Shown: piece by piece, positions 42,887 to 52,699 of the stretch
How positions within the stretch are numbered: the stretch's first letter is position 1
Layout: each line of letters begins with the position of its first letter
Assembly: GCA_035523995.1 (NCBI GenBank)
Contig: DATKPQ010000116.1
Location: 1 to 64,000, forward strand
Reading direction: 5' to 3'
DNA length: 64,000 nucleotides
Source: JASHVB01 sp035523995
GTDB lineage: Bacteria; Pseudomonadota; Alphaproteobacteria; Acetobacterales; Acetobacteraceae
Made by a program: the position numbers and the translations under genes
Notes under the pieces: model-generated
Database searches by the model: none
Told to the model about the DNA's origin: nothing
Seen by the model: only the letters and a program-made list of their open reading frames with translations

Positions 42887-43557
42887 GCCAGCCGGTCGGG
42901 CAAGGACGCCAGGTCGGTCAGTTCCGTCGCCAGCGTCGGCAACCCGTACTCGACCGGCACCCAGGTTCTGCGCAGCCAGAACACCTGGAAGCCGTAGCTG
43001 GCCGCGCCGAATGCGTCCCATGGATTGGAGGAGACGAAGGCGATGGCGCCTGCCTCGCCGCCGAAGCAGTCCGCGGCAAGGCGATAAACCCGAGGATCGG
43101 GCTTGAACACGCCCACTGCCTCCACGCTGAGGACGGCGTCGAGGCCCGCCTCGATGCCGGCGGCACGCACGGCATCGTTCAGCATGCCCGGCTCGCCGTT
43201 GGAAAGAATGGCGCGCGGAATGCCCATCTCACCCAGGCGCCGTAGGAGCGCCGGCACCTCCGGGTAAGCATCCAGGACGCGGTAGGCCTGCAGGATATCC
43301 GCGAGCAATCCGGTGTCGGTGATCTCGTGGCGCGCCGCGGTCCAGGCGAGGGCCTCCTGCGTCAGGGTCCAGAAATCGCGATGATGAGACGGGCCGGCAA
43401 GGCTTCGCACCCAGGTGTATTCGATCTGCTTCGTCCGCCAGTCGGTGCTGATCGTCTGCCACTTGGGCCCGAGACGGTCCGCATGACGCGCCATCGCGGC
43501 GTGAACGTTCAACAACGTGCCATAGGCATCGAAAATGATGGCGGCGGGACGAGGCAT
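42883..43557 (-). CDS. Haloacid dehalogenase type II (HAD superfamily)
   Basis: The 224-residue protein has the HAD fold of L-2-haloacid dehalogenases. The nucleophile Asp lies in IIFDAYGTLLNVHA, with the AILSNGEP motif (Ser-Asn-Gly), Lys in VGVFKPDPRVY, and FVSSNPWDAFGA, which is diagnostic for type II dehalogenases. It hydrolyses the halogen from 2-haloacids. The ATG at 43557 gives MPRPAAIIFDAYG, the family start; its stop overlaps rsmB. Confidence 0.92.
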   Translation of the reverse strand: MPRPAAIIFDAYGTLLNVHAAMARHADRLGPKWQTISTDWRTKQIEYTWVRSLAGPSHHRDFWTLTQEALAWTAARHEITDTGLLADILQAYRVLDAYPEVPALLRRLGEMGIPRAILSNGEPGMLNDAVRAAGIEAGLDAVLSVEAVGVFKPDPRVYRLAADCFGGEAGAIAFVSSNPWDAFGAASYGFQVFWLRRTWVPVEYGLPTLATELTDLASLPDRLA

Positions 43558-43813
43558 GACGGAAGCACTCCTGAGTGTCGGCCGATAGTGGTACTGCGGC
43601 CGGCTGGGGCGCGATGCAAGCCGAGGCGCCTGCGGTGAATGCATGTCGCCGCCCCTGCCGAGGGGTCTGTCCGCGCCGCGTGCGCGGCAGAACGGCTTTG
43701 CTACTTTCACGAGACTGCGCGGCAATCCTTGCTGACGCTCCCGTGTCATCGTGGCGCATTGTCTGTGCCAGCCAATCGGCGGTGCCGCATTGCGCGCTCG
43801 ATGACGGAACCTT

Positions 43814-44686
43814 TCACGGCACAACGGGCATCTCGGCGGGTGGCACTGCCCGGAGCGGTGGTGCAATTGGAGCTTGGTCGGATGCCGGGCTGTCTGGCTG
43901 TGCCTCGCAGGTGTTATGCGATGGTGCCGGCCGCCCGCCGGCGGGACTCCCGCGCAACGTGATCGCCGAGGCGATCAGCCCGGCGATGCGTCGATTGGCC
44001 TCGATTACCGCCTCCAATTGCGCGCCGGAAGGAGGTTTGTCTGCGGCATCCCAACTCGTGAGTATCGCGCCCAGAAGCTTGCCTTCCAGGTCGATCACCG
44101 GACAGGCAAGCAAGCTGTTGGCGCCCAGATTCTCCAGCCTCGCCCGTAGCGCAAAATTGCGCACGTCGGCGAGGGCCAGCAGTTGGCATCTGGCGGCGAG
44201 CAATGACGGGAGAAAGTCGCTCCACGTCGTTAGTGGCTCGTTGATGACCAGAGCGCCCGGCGCGCGGCCAGGCGGCGCGATGGCGTTGATGATATCGTAG
44301 CGTAACAGATTGACCCCGGTCAGGCCGCTGACACCGTTATGGATCACGCCGAGCCGGATCCGCGCGGCCCCAGCCGAATGCTGCAGCAGATTAATGAGTG
44401 CCTGGTCGATCAGTTTCCCGCCTCGGGCATATTGCTGCAATTCCGCCTGCAGCAACGCGGCAACGATCTGCTGCTCCTCCGCCTCGCGGTTTGCTCGCGT
44501 ATCGACGAACGCCACGCGCAGGCCTCGGACCACACTGCCCTCGTCGCGAATGTGCCAGCCGGCATAGATACACAGCAGCATGGCGACGGTGACCAAGGGT
44601 TGCAGCACGAGCGTGGCGAGCGGCTGGCGCCAGTTGCCCAGAATGGACAACAAGGTGTTCAGTAGCCGCAGAATCTCGACGATCAC
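43814..44686 (-). CDS. Membrane-anchored GAF-like domain protein, uncharacterised
   Basis: The 290-residue protein has a short N-terminal stretch and one transmembrane helix (about residues 25-44, LVLQPLVTVAMLLCIYAGW). A cytoplasmic domain follows whose final part (about 165-245) resembles a GAF domain: LGANSLLACPVIDLEGKLLG then AILTSWD. The C-terminal tail is Pro/Ser-rich. It may be a sensor without output domain; the ligand is unknown. It is transcribed divergently from the giant glycosyltransferase. Confidence 0.7.
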   Translation of the reverse strand: MIVEILRLLNTLLSILGNWRQPLATLVLQPLVTVAMLLCIYAGWHIRDEGSVVRGLRVAFVDTRANREAEEQQIVAALLQAELQQYARGGKLIDQALINLLQHSAGAARIRLGVIHNGVSGLTGVNLLRYDIINAIAPPGRAPGALVINEPLTTWSDFLPSLLAARCQLLALADVRNFALRARLENLGANSLLACPVIDLEGKLLGAILTSWDAADKPPSGAQLEAVIEANRRIAGLIASAITLRGSPAGGRPAPSHNTCEAQPDSPASDQAPIAPPLRAVPPAEMPVVP

Positions 44687-45093
44687 GGCCCTGAGCTCGA
44701 TGCATAGCCCCGGTCGGTCGATAGCGGCCGTGCCGCGCCCGTTTCAGGCGCGTTGAGGACAGGGCCGGGGCGCCCGGCCATGCCGAGGTAGTCATGGAAT
44801 CGCTCACGTGGACGCAAAGATGTCGCTCCGAAATACGGTGTCGAAAAATGGATTTCTATCCTAACTCATGTTAGTCAGTATTTCAAACTAAACCTGTCAG
44901 CCGGAAAGGTCGGCGGCTGGCCAGGTCTACCGGTTGCGGCAGGGTGAGCTGAAACCGGGGATTTTCTTGACTTTGAGGCAGCTTCCAGGGAAAGCGAGCG
45001 CTATCTGGCAACGCCGCTCCGGCCTGGGCTGTCGGGCCACCGGCTATGCTACGTGCTGCCTCGCTCGCTTTGCCCGCAAGGACCTTGTCATAG
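44687..45093. other. Divergent intergenic region before the glycosyltransferase
   Basis: About 400 bp. An AT-rich stretch at 44830-44895 includes the interrupted palindrome CTAAC-TCAT-GTTAG (44861-44874), a possible operator or promoter zone for the glycosyltransferase gene. I saw no credible gene here. Confidence 0.4.
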
Positions 45094-48000
45094 ATGCCGC
45101 TGCAATCTTCGCCATCGGACCAAGCGAAACCCAGCGACCTCGAGCAAGTCCTGACCGGGTTCTTCGATGCCGAGTGGTACCTGAACCGCTATCCGGATGT
45201 GGAAACCTGCGGCCTGGAGCCGATCGCGCATTTCATCCATTGGGGCGCGGCGGAGGGGCGTGATCCGAACCCCTGGTTCGACAGCCGTCGCTACATGCAG
45301 CGCTACCCGGACGTGGCCGCCACCGGTATGCCACCACTGCTGCACTACATGGTCACGGGCGCGGCGGAACTGCGCAATCCGCATCCCCGTTTCGATGCTG
45401 CCTGGTATGCGGACCAGCATCCGGAAGCCTCCGGCAACCCGTTGCTGCACCACCTGCTGTTCGGCAAGGCACGCGGCTGGCCCACCGAGCCGACGGTGAC
45501 GATTGCCGACTACCTGCCCTCCGCCGCGGTCCCGCTGCCGTGTCCCGCCGACGTTCAGGTAGATGTCGTCATTCCGGTCTATCGCGGGCTGGCGGAGACG
45601 CGGCGCTGCATCGAAAGCGTGCTCGCTGATCGCGATCGGCCGACGGGCCGGGTGATCGTCGTCGACGACCACTCCCCGGAAGCCGACCTTTCGGCCTGGC
45701 TCGATGACCTGGCAGCGGCGGAGCGGATCACGCTGCTGCGCAACCGGCGCAATCTGGGCTTCGTCGGCTCGGTGAACCGCGGAATTGAGGCAGCCGGCCG
45801 GAACGACGTGGCACTGCTGAACAATGATACCGAGGTGCCGGTGGGGTGGCTGCGGCGGCTGGCAGCGCAGGCGTATGCGGGGCCGCGCATCGCGTCGGTA
45901 TCACCATTTTCGAATAACGCGACGATCTGCGGCTACCCCTGCGATGAGGGCGGGCCGCTGCCGCTGGGCCTTGACCTCGGCACGATCGACGCAGCCTGCC
46001 GAACCGTGAATGCCGGGCGTAGCGTGGCGCTGCCCACCACCGTCGGCTTCTGCATGTATATCCGGCGGGAGGCGCTGGACGCGGTCGGCGTCTTCGACGC
46101 CGAAGCCTTCGGGCGTGGCTACGGTGAGGAGAACGATTTCTGCATGCGTGTCAGCCAGCGCGGCTGGTCGCATCGGCTCGCCTGCGACACCTTCGTTTTC
46201 CATGAGGGCGCGGTGAGCTTCCGGGGCGTCAAGGACAAGCGCGAGGCCGCCGCGCTGGATACGCTCGCCCAACGCTACCCGGATTACGCCCGGATCATCG
46301 ATCGCCACGTAAAGAACGATGCCGTGGCGCCGTTCCGCTTCGCGGTGACCGCTGCCTTGTTCCGCCACATGGGCCTGCCGGTCGTGCTGATGCTGTCACA
46401 CCAACTCGGCGGCGGCGTGCAGCGGCACATCGACGAGTTGGTCGCCAGGGTTGCGGGACGAGCCAATGTATTGATGTTGCAGGAGTCGACGCGTGGATCG
46501 GCCTTGTCGGTGCCGGCGCTGCACACTGGCCCACTACTCCTGCTTCCTGCCGAGCGGCTGGACGATTTCGTCGCCGTTCTGGAGTCCGCCGGCGTCGGCC
46601 GCGCGCATGTGCATCACCTGATCGACATGGACCTGGATGCACGTGCTCTGATCCATCGGCTGGGCGTGCCGTTCGATGTCACCCTGCACGACTATTTTGC
46701 GATCTGTCCGCAGGTGAACCTGCTGCCATTTCCGTCGGCGCAGTACTGCGGCGAGCCGGGGCCGGCCGACTGCAATGCCTGCATCGCCGACCAGCCATCG
46801 CATGGCGCGCGCGACATCCTGTCCTGGCGCCGTCGCCATGGATGGCAGTTTTTGGAAGCCGAGCGGGTGATCTGCCCCAGTGAAGATGCTCGTGCCCGCC
46901 TGGCGCGATATGGCCTGGCGGACCGGGCGATCGTCGTGGCGCATGAGCCGGTCGCTGCCGGTCCTTGGGTGGTCACCCCACCACCACTGAAGGGCCGCAA
47001 GTTGCGGGTGGCCGTTATCGGCGTGCTGGCGGACCAGAAAGGAGCGCAAAGCGTCATCGCGGTGGCCGAGGCCGCCGATCCTGCCACGCTGGAACTGCAC
47101 CTGATCGGCCATCCGGAAGACGAATTGCCGGATTCCGTCGAAAACCGCATCGTCGTGGCGGGCGCGTATTCGGAGTCCGAACTGCCGGGCCTGCTGGCGC
47201 GGGTGAAGCCGCATCTCGTGTGGTTCCCGGCGCAGTGGCCGGAGACCTACAGTTACACGCTGAGCGCCGCTGTCGCGGCAGGGCTGCCGGTGGTCGCCTC
47301 GCGTATCGGCGCCTTTGTCGAGCGGCTGCAAGGGCGGCCGCTGTCCTGGCTGGTCGATCCGCGCGCCTCGGCGGAGGACTGGCTGCGCTGCTTCGAGCAA
47401 GTCCGGCAAGCGCTGGCGTCGCCACGCCCGATCGCCGTGGTGCCGCGGACCGAAGTGGGGGATTTCTACGCGACCGACTATTTGCGGGCGCGCCGTGGCG
47501 GCGGCGGGCAGGGCAGGGCAGCGGGCGGGTTGGTGGATCTACGGCGCAAGGGGCGAACCAGCATCGTCGTCGTGCCGGAGCAATTGGATAACGGCGAGTT
47601 CAGCCCTTGCGCCTACATCCGGCTGCTGCAGCCTCTGGACCACCCGGTCATCGGCGATGGCTTCGACATTGTGCTGGCGGACGCAAAGGAGGCGCTTCGC
47701 TACGCCGCCGACATCGTGGCGACGCAGCGGCTTGCCGTGCCGGATGTTGCGGCGGCCGACCGGCTGGCCGCGCACTGCGGCCGCACAGGTTCCACGCTGG
47801 TCTATGACCTGGACGACGACCTGCTGCACATCCCGCGCGATCATGCCGACGCGGCGATGCTGCGGCCGAAGGCAAAGGTGGTGCAGCGGCTGTTGCGCGA
47901 TGCCGGGCTGGTGTTCGTGTCCACGCCGGCGCTTGCGGCCAGCCTGAAGCCGGTACGGGCCGATGCGGTGCTGGTTCCAAACGCGTTGGATGAACGGATC

Positions 48001-48630
48001 TGGGCCGCGCCGCCGGAGGGTTGCCTGCCCGGACGCCGGATGCGCGGCGGCCCGGTGCGGCTGTTATGCATGGGGACGGCGACCCACGGAGCCGACTTCG
48101 CGATGATCGAGCCGGCGCTGGCACGTCTGCACGAGACGTTTGGGGGCCGGGTGACGATCGATGTGTTGGGCGTGAGTACCCGTGCCGATCTGCCGGACTG
48201 GGCGCGCCGCCCCTCTGTCCCGCCGGGAACCACTGCGACCTATCCCGGGTTCGTCAACTGGATCACGCAACAGGAAGGCTGGGACATCGGTCTGGCGCCG
48301 CTGGCGGATACTGCATTCAACCGCTGCAAGTCGGCGATCAAGACTCTGGATTACGCCGCGCTCGGGCTGGCGGTGGTGGCATCGGATGTGGCAGCGTACC
48401 ATTGCTCCCTGGCGGACGGGCTGGGGGGAATGTTGCTGCCGAACCGCGCGGAGGCGTGGTTCGTGGCCCTGAGCAGATTGGTGCGCGATGTGGAGCTGCG
48501 ACGAGGGCTGGCGCGTGGCGCAATGGCGGCGTTCGGCGCGGATGGTACGTTGGCACGGCAGGCCGAGGCGCGGCGGGCAGGGTGGCTGGCGGCAGTGCGG
48601 GGCGCCCCTCGGGACGAACGGGCGGCCTAG
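45094..48630 (+). CDS. Giant three-module glycosyltransferase
   Basis: The 1178-residue protein starts with three roughly 39-residue repeats (FDAEWYLNRYPDV at about 24, FDSRRYMQRYPDV at 62, FDAAWYADQHPEA at 100), seen in large polysaccharide glycosyltransferases. A family-2 glycosyltransferase follows (about 155-390; VDVVIPVYRG, VVDDHS, LLNNDTEVP, GYGEENDFCMRV). A GT-B/family-4-like module (about 405-800; HQLGGGVQRHIDELV, PETYSYTLSAAVAAGLPVVA) comes next. A second GT-B-like module lies at about 825-1160 (YDLDDDLLHIP, FNRCKSAIKTLDYAALGLAV). It probably builds a surface polysaccharide or glycan from several sugars, in the cytoplasm. It stands alone, with the carboxylase gene 18 bp downstream. 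Confidence 0.88.
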   Translation: MPLQSSPSDQAKPSDLEQVLTGFFDAEWYLNRYPDVETCGLEPIAHFIHWGAAEGRDPNPWFDSRRYMQRYPDVAATGMPPLLHYMVTGAAELRNPHPRFDAAWYADQHPEASGNPLLHHLLFGKARGWPTEPTVTIADYLPSAAVPLPCPADVQVDVVIPVYRGLAETRRCIESVLADRDRPTGRVIVVDDHSPEADLSAWLDDLAAAERITLLRNRRNLGFVGSVNRGIEAAGRNDVALLNNDTEVPVGWLRRLAAQAYAGPRIASVSPFSNNATICGYPCDEGGPLPLGLDLGTIDAACRTVNAGRSVALPTTVGFCMYIRREALDAVGVFDAEAFGRGYGEENDFCMRVSQRGWSHRLACDTFVFHEGAVSFRGVKDKREAAALDTLAQRYPDYARIIDRHVKNDAVAPFRFAVTAALFRHMGLPVVLMLSHQLGGGVQRHIDELVARVAGRANVLMLQESTRGSALSVPALHTGPLLLLPAERLDDFVAVLESAGVGRAHVHHLIDMDLDARALIHRLGVPFDVTLHDYFAICPQVNLLPFPSAQYCGEPGPADCNACIADQPSHGARDILSWRRRHGWQFLEAERVICPSEDARARLARYGLADRAIVVAHEPVAAGPWVVTPPPLKGRKLRVAVIGVLADQKGAQSVIAVAEAADPATLELHLIGHPEDELPDSVENRIVVAGAYSESELPGLLARVKPHLVWFPAQWPETYSYTLSAAVAAGLPVVASRIGAFVERLQGRPLSWLVDPRASAEDWLRCFEQVRQALASPRPIAVVPRTEVGDFYATDYLRARRGGGGQGRAAGGLVDLRRKGRTSIVVVPEQLDNGEFSPCAYIRLLQPLDHPVIGDGFDIVLADAKEALRYAADIVATQRLAVPDVAAADRLAAHCGRTGSTLVYDLDDDLLHIPRDHADAAMLRPKAKVVQRLLRDAGLVFVSTPALAASLKPVRADAVLVPNALDERIWAAPPEGCLPGRRMRGGPVRLLCMGTATHGADFAMIEPALARLHETFGGRVTIDVLGVSTRADLPDWARRPSVPPGTTATYPGFVNWITQQEGWDIGLAPLADTAFNRCKSAIKTLDYAALGLAVVASDVAAYHCSLADGLGGMLLPNRAEAWFVALSRLVRDVELRRGLARGAMAAFGADGTLARQAEARRAGWLAAVRGAPRDERAA

Positions 48631-48648
48631 GCCGCGATCTCCCGTCGC

Positions 48649-50238
48649 ATGATCCTGCGCTCCGACATCGACACGCGCTCCGCCGAATTCGCTGGCAACG
48701 CGGAGGCGATGCGCGAGCTGGTTGCCGACCTGCGCGATAAGGTCGCCGCCGCGGCCCAGGGCGGCGGTGAAACGGCACGCCAGCGGCATCGCGCGCGCGG
48801 CAAGATGCTGGCCAGAGAGCGCGTGGCGGCGCTGGTCGATCCCGGTTCGCCGTTCCTCGAATTCTCCCAACTCGCCGCCTACGCCCTGTACAACGGGGAA
48901 GTACCTTGCGCCGGCATCGTCACCGGCATCGGCCACGTCGCCGGGCGCGAATGCGTCATCGTGGCGAACGATGCCACCGTGAAGGGCGGCACCTATTTCC
49001 CGCTGACGGTCAAGAAGCACCTGCGCGCACAGGAGATCGCACGTGCCAACCGGCTGCCATGCATCTACCTGGTGGATTCCGGCGGGGCGTTCCTGCCGAT
49101 GCAGGACGAGATCTTCCCGGACCGCGATCATTTCGGCCGCATCTTCTTCAATCAGGCCAACATGTCAGCGGCCGGTATTCCGCAGATCGCCGTGGTGATG
49201 GGCTCCTGCACCGCCGGCGGCGCCTATGTCCCCGCCATGAGCGACGAAAGCATCATCGTTCGCAAGCAGGGGACCATATTCCTCGGTGGGCCGCCACTGG
49301 TACAGGCGGCAACGGGCGAAATCGTGACCGCCGAGGAACTGGGTGGCGCCGAGGTCCACGCGCGTACCTCCGGTGTGGTTGATCATTACGCACACGACGA
49401 CCGGCATGCGCTGGCGCTATGCCGGCACATCGTCGCCGGCTTGAACCACGTGAAACGGCCGGCCGTTTCGCTGCGCTTGCCGGCACCGCCGCGCTATGAT
49501 CCGGAAGAGCTGTACGGAGTGGTGCCCACCGATGTGCGTGCCCTGTACGACGTGCACGAGGTGATCGCCCGCATCGTCGATGGCAGCGAGTTCGACGAAT
49601 TCAAGCGGCTGTATGGCACTACGCTGGTTTGCGGCTTCGCCCATCTGTTCGGTTATCCGATCGGAATCCTGGCAAACAACGGCATTCTGTTTTCGGAATC
49701 GTCGCTGAAGGGCGCGCATTTCATTGAACTATGCAGCCAGCGCGGCATCCCGCTGCTGTTTTTGCAAAACATCACCGGCTTCATGGTGGGGAAGAAATAC
49801 GAGGCCGGTGGCATCGCCAAGGACGGCGCCAAGTTGGTAACTGCGGTTTCCACCACATCCGTGCCGAAGCTCACCGTGATTATCGGTGGCAGCTATGGCG
49901 CCGGCAATTACGGCATGTGTGGCCGCGGCTATGATCCGCGCTTTCTGTTCATGTGGCCGAACGCTCGCATCTCGGTCATGGGCGGCGAGCAAGCGGCGGG
50001 CGTGCTGGCGACAGTACGGCGCGGCGCGGGCGAGATGTCGGCAGAAGAGGAGGAACGCTTCAAGGCTCCGATCCGTGCACAGTACGAGACGCAGGGCCAT
50101 CCATACTATGCGACGGCGCGGCTGTGGGACGACGGCGTGATCGATCCGGTGGACACGCGCCGCGTGCTCGGTCTCGCATTGTCGGCAGCATTGAATGCGC
50201 CGGTGGAGGAGACGCGCTTCGGCGTGTTCCGGATGTGA
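48649..50238 (+). CDS. mccB: Acyl-CoA carboxylase carboxyltransferase subunit, methylcrotonyl-CoA type
   Basis: The 529-residue protein is a biotin-dependent carboxyltransferase. Diagnostic runs are NDATVKGGTYFPLTVKKHLR, VDSGGAFLPMQDEIFPDRDH, FFNQANMSAAGIPQIAVVMG and GGSYGAGNYGMCGRGYDPRF. These are closest to the beta subunit of 3-methylcrotonyl-CoA carboxylase of leucine breakdown; geranyl-CoA carboxylase is a less likely alternative. It is paired with the biotin subunit downstream but separated from it by a repeat. The usual leucine-pathway partners (isovaleryl-CoA dehydrogenase, HMG-CoA lyase) are not in the window. Confidence 0.92.
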   Translation: MILRSDIDTRSAEFAGNAEAMRELVADLRDKVAAAAQGGGETARQRHRARGKMLARERVAALVDPGSPFLEFSQLAAYALYNGEVPCAGIVTGIGHVAGRECVIVANDATVKGGTYFPLTVKKHLRAQEIARANRLPCIYLVDSGGAFLPMQDEIFPDRDHFGRIFFNQANMSAAGIPQIAVVMGSCTAGGAYVPAMSDESIIVRKQGTIFLGGPPLVQAATGEIVTAEELGGAEVHARTSGVVDHYAHDDRHALALCRHIVAGLNHVKRPAVSLRLPAPPRYDPEELYGVVPTDVRALYDVHEVIARIVDGSEFDEFKRLYGTTLVCGFAHLFGYPIGILANNGILFSESSLKGAHFIELCSQRGIPLLFLQNITGFMVGKKYEAGGIAKDGAKLVTAVSTTSVPKLTVIIGGSYGAGNYGMCGRGYDPRFLFMWPNARISVMGGEQAAGVLATVRRGAGEMSAEEEERFKAPIRAQYETQGHPYYATARLWDDGVIDPVDTRRVLGLALSAALNAPVEETRFGVFRM

Positions 50239-50263
50239 AGCCGATGCACGACGATCGCCCCTG

Positions 50264-50452
50264 TGTCATTGCGGGTTGCCACCGGCCGGACGGGCCGCCC
50301 CGCGGTTGGATGAGCCATGACGGGACCCTTCTTGTGAGGAGCGAAGCGACGAAAGCAATCTCCTTCGTGCTGGAGTACCACTGTCTCCCACAAACGAGAT
50401 TGCTTCGTCGCTTCGCTTCTCGCAATGACGGATGGCCGCTTCTCGCAATGAC
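50264..50452. repeat. Palindromic repeat cluster between mccB and mccA
   Basis: A broken left arm at 50264 is interrupted by a piece of the second repeat family (GAGCCATGACGGGACCC). A second left arm (GTGAGGAGCGAAGCGACG) follows. The right arm is duplicated in tandem, both copies ending TTCTCGCAATGACGGATGG (to 50432 and 50452). Confidence 0.85.
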
Positions 50453-50473
50453 GGATGGATGGTTGAGCGGCGC

Positions 50474-52483
50474 ATGTTCCATACCCTCCTGATTGCCAAC
50501 CGCGGCGAGATTGCCTGCCGGATCGCGCGTACCGCGCGGCGGCTTGGCATCGAGACCGTCGCCATCTTCTCCGATGCCGATGCACACGCGCTGCATGTCC
50601 GCACCGCCGATCGGGCGATGCGCATCGGTCCGGCGTCCGCACGGGAAAGCTATCTCAACATCGCGGCCATTATTGAGGCTGCCCGCGTCACAGGTGCCCG
50701 GGCGATCCATCCCGGCTACGGCTTTCTGTCTGAAAATCCCGATTTCGCCGAGGCCTGCGCCGCCGCGGAATTGATCTTCGTCGGTCCACCGGCGAGCGCC
50801 ATGCGCGCCATGGGCTCCAAATCCGCCGCCAAGGCTTTGATGGAACGCTCTGGCGTACCGCTGCTGCCGGGCTATCACGGAGACAACCAGGACACCGCAT
50901 TTCTTGCCGCCCAGACAGAGCGCATCGGCTATCCTATCGTCATCAAGGCGGTGTCGGGTGGCGGCGGGCGCGGCATGCGCGTGGTTGGCAATGGCGCTGG
51001 CTTCGACGCCGCCTTGCGCGAAGCACGCCAGGAAGCCGCATCCGCCTTCGGCGACGACCGGGTGTTGGTCGAACGCTACCTGGAACGCCCGCGCCACATC
51101 GAAGTACAGGTCTTTGCCGATACCCAAGGCAACACGATTCATCTGTTTGAACGGGATTGCTCTGTTCAGCGCCGCCATCAGAAGGTGGTGGAGGAGGCGC
51201 CCGCCGCACGCATCGATCCACGTCGCCGCGCCGCCATGGGCGAGGCTGCCGTCGCCGCGGCGCGCGCGGTTGGTTATGTTGGCGCCGGGACCGTGGAGTT
51301 CGTTGCCGACGCAGACGGGTTCTATTTCCTGGAAATGAACACCCGTCTGCAGGTGGAGCACCCGGTCACCGAAATGGTGACGGGCTTCGATCTGGTGGAA
51401 TGGCAGTTGCGCGTTGCGGCCGGCGAACCGTTGCCCGTGACACAGGACGCGATCCGTCTTGCCGGTCATGCGATCGAGGCGCGACTGTACGCGGAAGATC
51501 CGGCCCGGGATTTTGCACCCTCCACCGGACGTCTGGTTGCGTTCCACATGCCCGAAGCGAGCGAGATGGTGCGCATCGATACCGGGTTCGCCTCCGGCGA
51601 CAGCGTCTCAACCCATTACGATGCGATGCTCGCAAAGTTGATTGTGTACGGCGATACGCGAGATGCGGCGCTGAGTACCCTGCAACGCGCGCTGGCCGAG
51701 TGCGACGTGGTGGGCGTGGCAAGCAACCTCGATCTGCTGCATCGGATCGTATCGCATCCCCAATTTGCAGCCGGAGGCGTCGACACCGGCTTCATCGCCC
51801 GCCAGGCGGACACGCTGCTGGTCGGGCAGGGCGCGCCGTCGGACGAAGTGCTGGTTGCCGCGACGGTGGCGGTGCTGACGGACGAGGCGGACACGGCCGC
51901 GTGCAATGCCGCGGCGAGTGCGGACCCGTATTCGCCATGGCACACGCGCGACCAGTGGTGGCTGAACATGGCGCCCGAGCGCATGCTGGAATTCCATGCC
52001 GGCGACGCGGTGTATCCGGTCACGGTGCGCCGGCACCGCGATGCATGGTTGCTCGACACCGGCGGTCGTACGCGGCGCGTGAGCGCCTCGCGCGGGACCG
52101 ATAGCGTGCTGGCCATCACGCTGGACGATGCGCGCCTGCACATCCGGGTGACGCACGACGGCGAGACGTTGTCGGTGCGGCATGCCGGGATAACGTTCCG
52201 CTTCGCGCTACCCGATCCGATGGCGCATGCCGAGGCCGAGGACGAATCCGGCGGCCGTCTGATTGCGCCTCTGCCAGGGCAGGTGACGCAGGTGATGGCC
52301 GAACCTGGCGCCACGGTGGCGCGCGGCCAGGTGCTGGTGGTGCTGGAGGCAATGAAGACCGTGTTTCGTCTCACGGCGCCGGCCGACGGCGTGGTGGAAC
52401 GCGTTGCGTGTCGCGTCGGCGAAACGGTGCAGGAGGGGCAATTGCTGGTGGGCTTCGCGGACGACGGCGAGGGCACGGCCTAG
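50474..52483 (+). CDS. mccA: Acyl-CoA carboxylase biotin-carboxylase/carrier subunit, methylcrotonyl-CoA type
   Basis: The 669-residue protein has an N-terminal biotin carboxylase (LLIANRGEIACRIARTARRL; ATP-grasp KAVSGGGGRGMRVV; FLEMNTRLQVEHPVTEMVTG) and a middle BT domain. The C-terminal biotinyl carrier domain has its biotinylated Lys in LEAMKT rather than the usual EAMKM. It carboxylates biotin for the MccB partner. The ATG at 50474 begins the conserved MFHTLLIANRGE; upstream frame runs into the repeat. Confidence 0.93.
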   Translation: MFHTLLIANRGEIACRIARTARRLGIETVAIFSDADAHALHVRTADRAMRIGPASARESYLNIAAIIEAARVTGARAIHPGYGFLSENPDFAEACAAAELIFVGPPASAMRAMGSKSAAKALMERSGVPLLPGYHGDNQDTAFLAAQTERIGYPIVIKAVSGGGGRGMRVVGNGAGFDAALREARQEAASAFGDDRVLVERYLERPRHIEVQVFADTQGNTIHLFERDCSVQRRHQKVVEEAPAARIDPRRRAAMGEAAVAAARAVGYVGAGTVEFVADADGFYFLEMNTRLQVEHPVTEMVTGFDLVEWQLRVAAGEPLPVTQDAIRLAGHAIEARLYAEDPARDFAPSTGRLVAFHMPEASEMVRIDTGFASGDSVSTHYDAMLAKLIVYGDTRDAALSTLQRALAECDVVGVASNLDLLHRIVSHPQFAAGGVDTGFIARQADTLLVGQGAPSDEVLVAATVAVLTDEADTAACNAAASADPYSPWHTRDQWWLNMAPERMLEFHAGDAVYPVTVRRHRDAWLLDTGGRTRRVSASRGTDSVLAITLDDARLHIRVTHDGETLSVRHAGITFRFALPDPMAHAEAEDESGGRLIAPLPGQVTQVMAEPGATVARGQVLVVLEAMKTVFRLTAPADGVVERVACRVGETVQEGQLLVGFADDGEGTA

Positions 52484-52518
52484 TGTTGTGATCCTGGCGG
52501 ATGGCGGCCGCTCGACAC

Positions 52519-52602
52519 GTCATTGCGAGCGAGGCGCAGCAATCTCCGACCGGCGAGCGCACGTTCTCGCGGGGGAGATTGCTTCGCTTCGCTTGCAATG
52601 AC
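52519..52602. repeat. Palindromic repeat, full copy
   Basis: The left arm GTCATTGCGAGCGAGGCGCA and the right arm TTGCTTCGCTTCGCTTGCAA then TGAC. It lies between the convergent mccA and GST genes. Confidence 0.85.
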
Positions 52603-52699
52603 AGCAGGCACGATCCGTCAGAGTCACAACACCAGCAGCACGGATCTTTCCTGGCGCAGGATCATTGGGATCTTCAAAGCCACCTGGCTCGCGCGTGGC

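Noticed and set aside
44861..44874. CTAAC-TCAT-GTTAG palindrome as a defined operator
   Set aside because: Five-base arms are too short to assign a regulator; mentioned only as part of the intergenic region.
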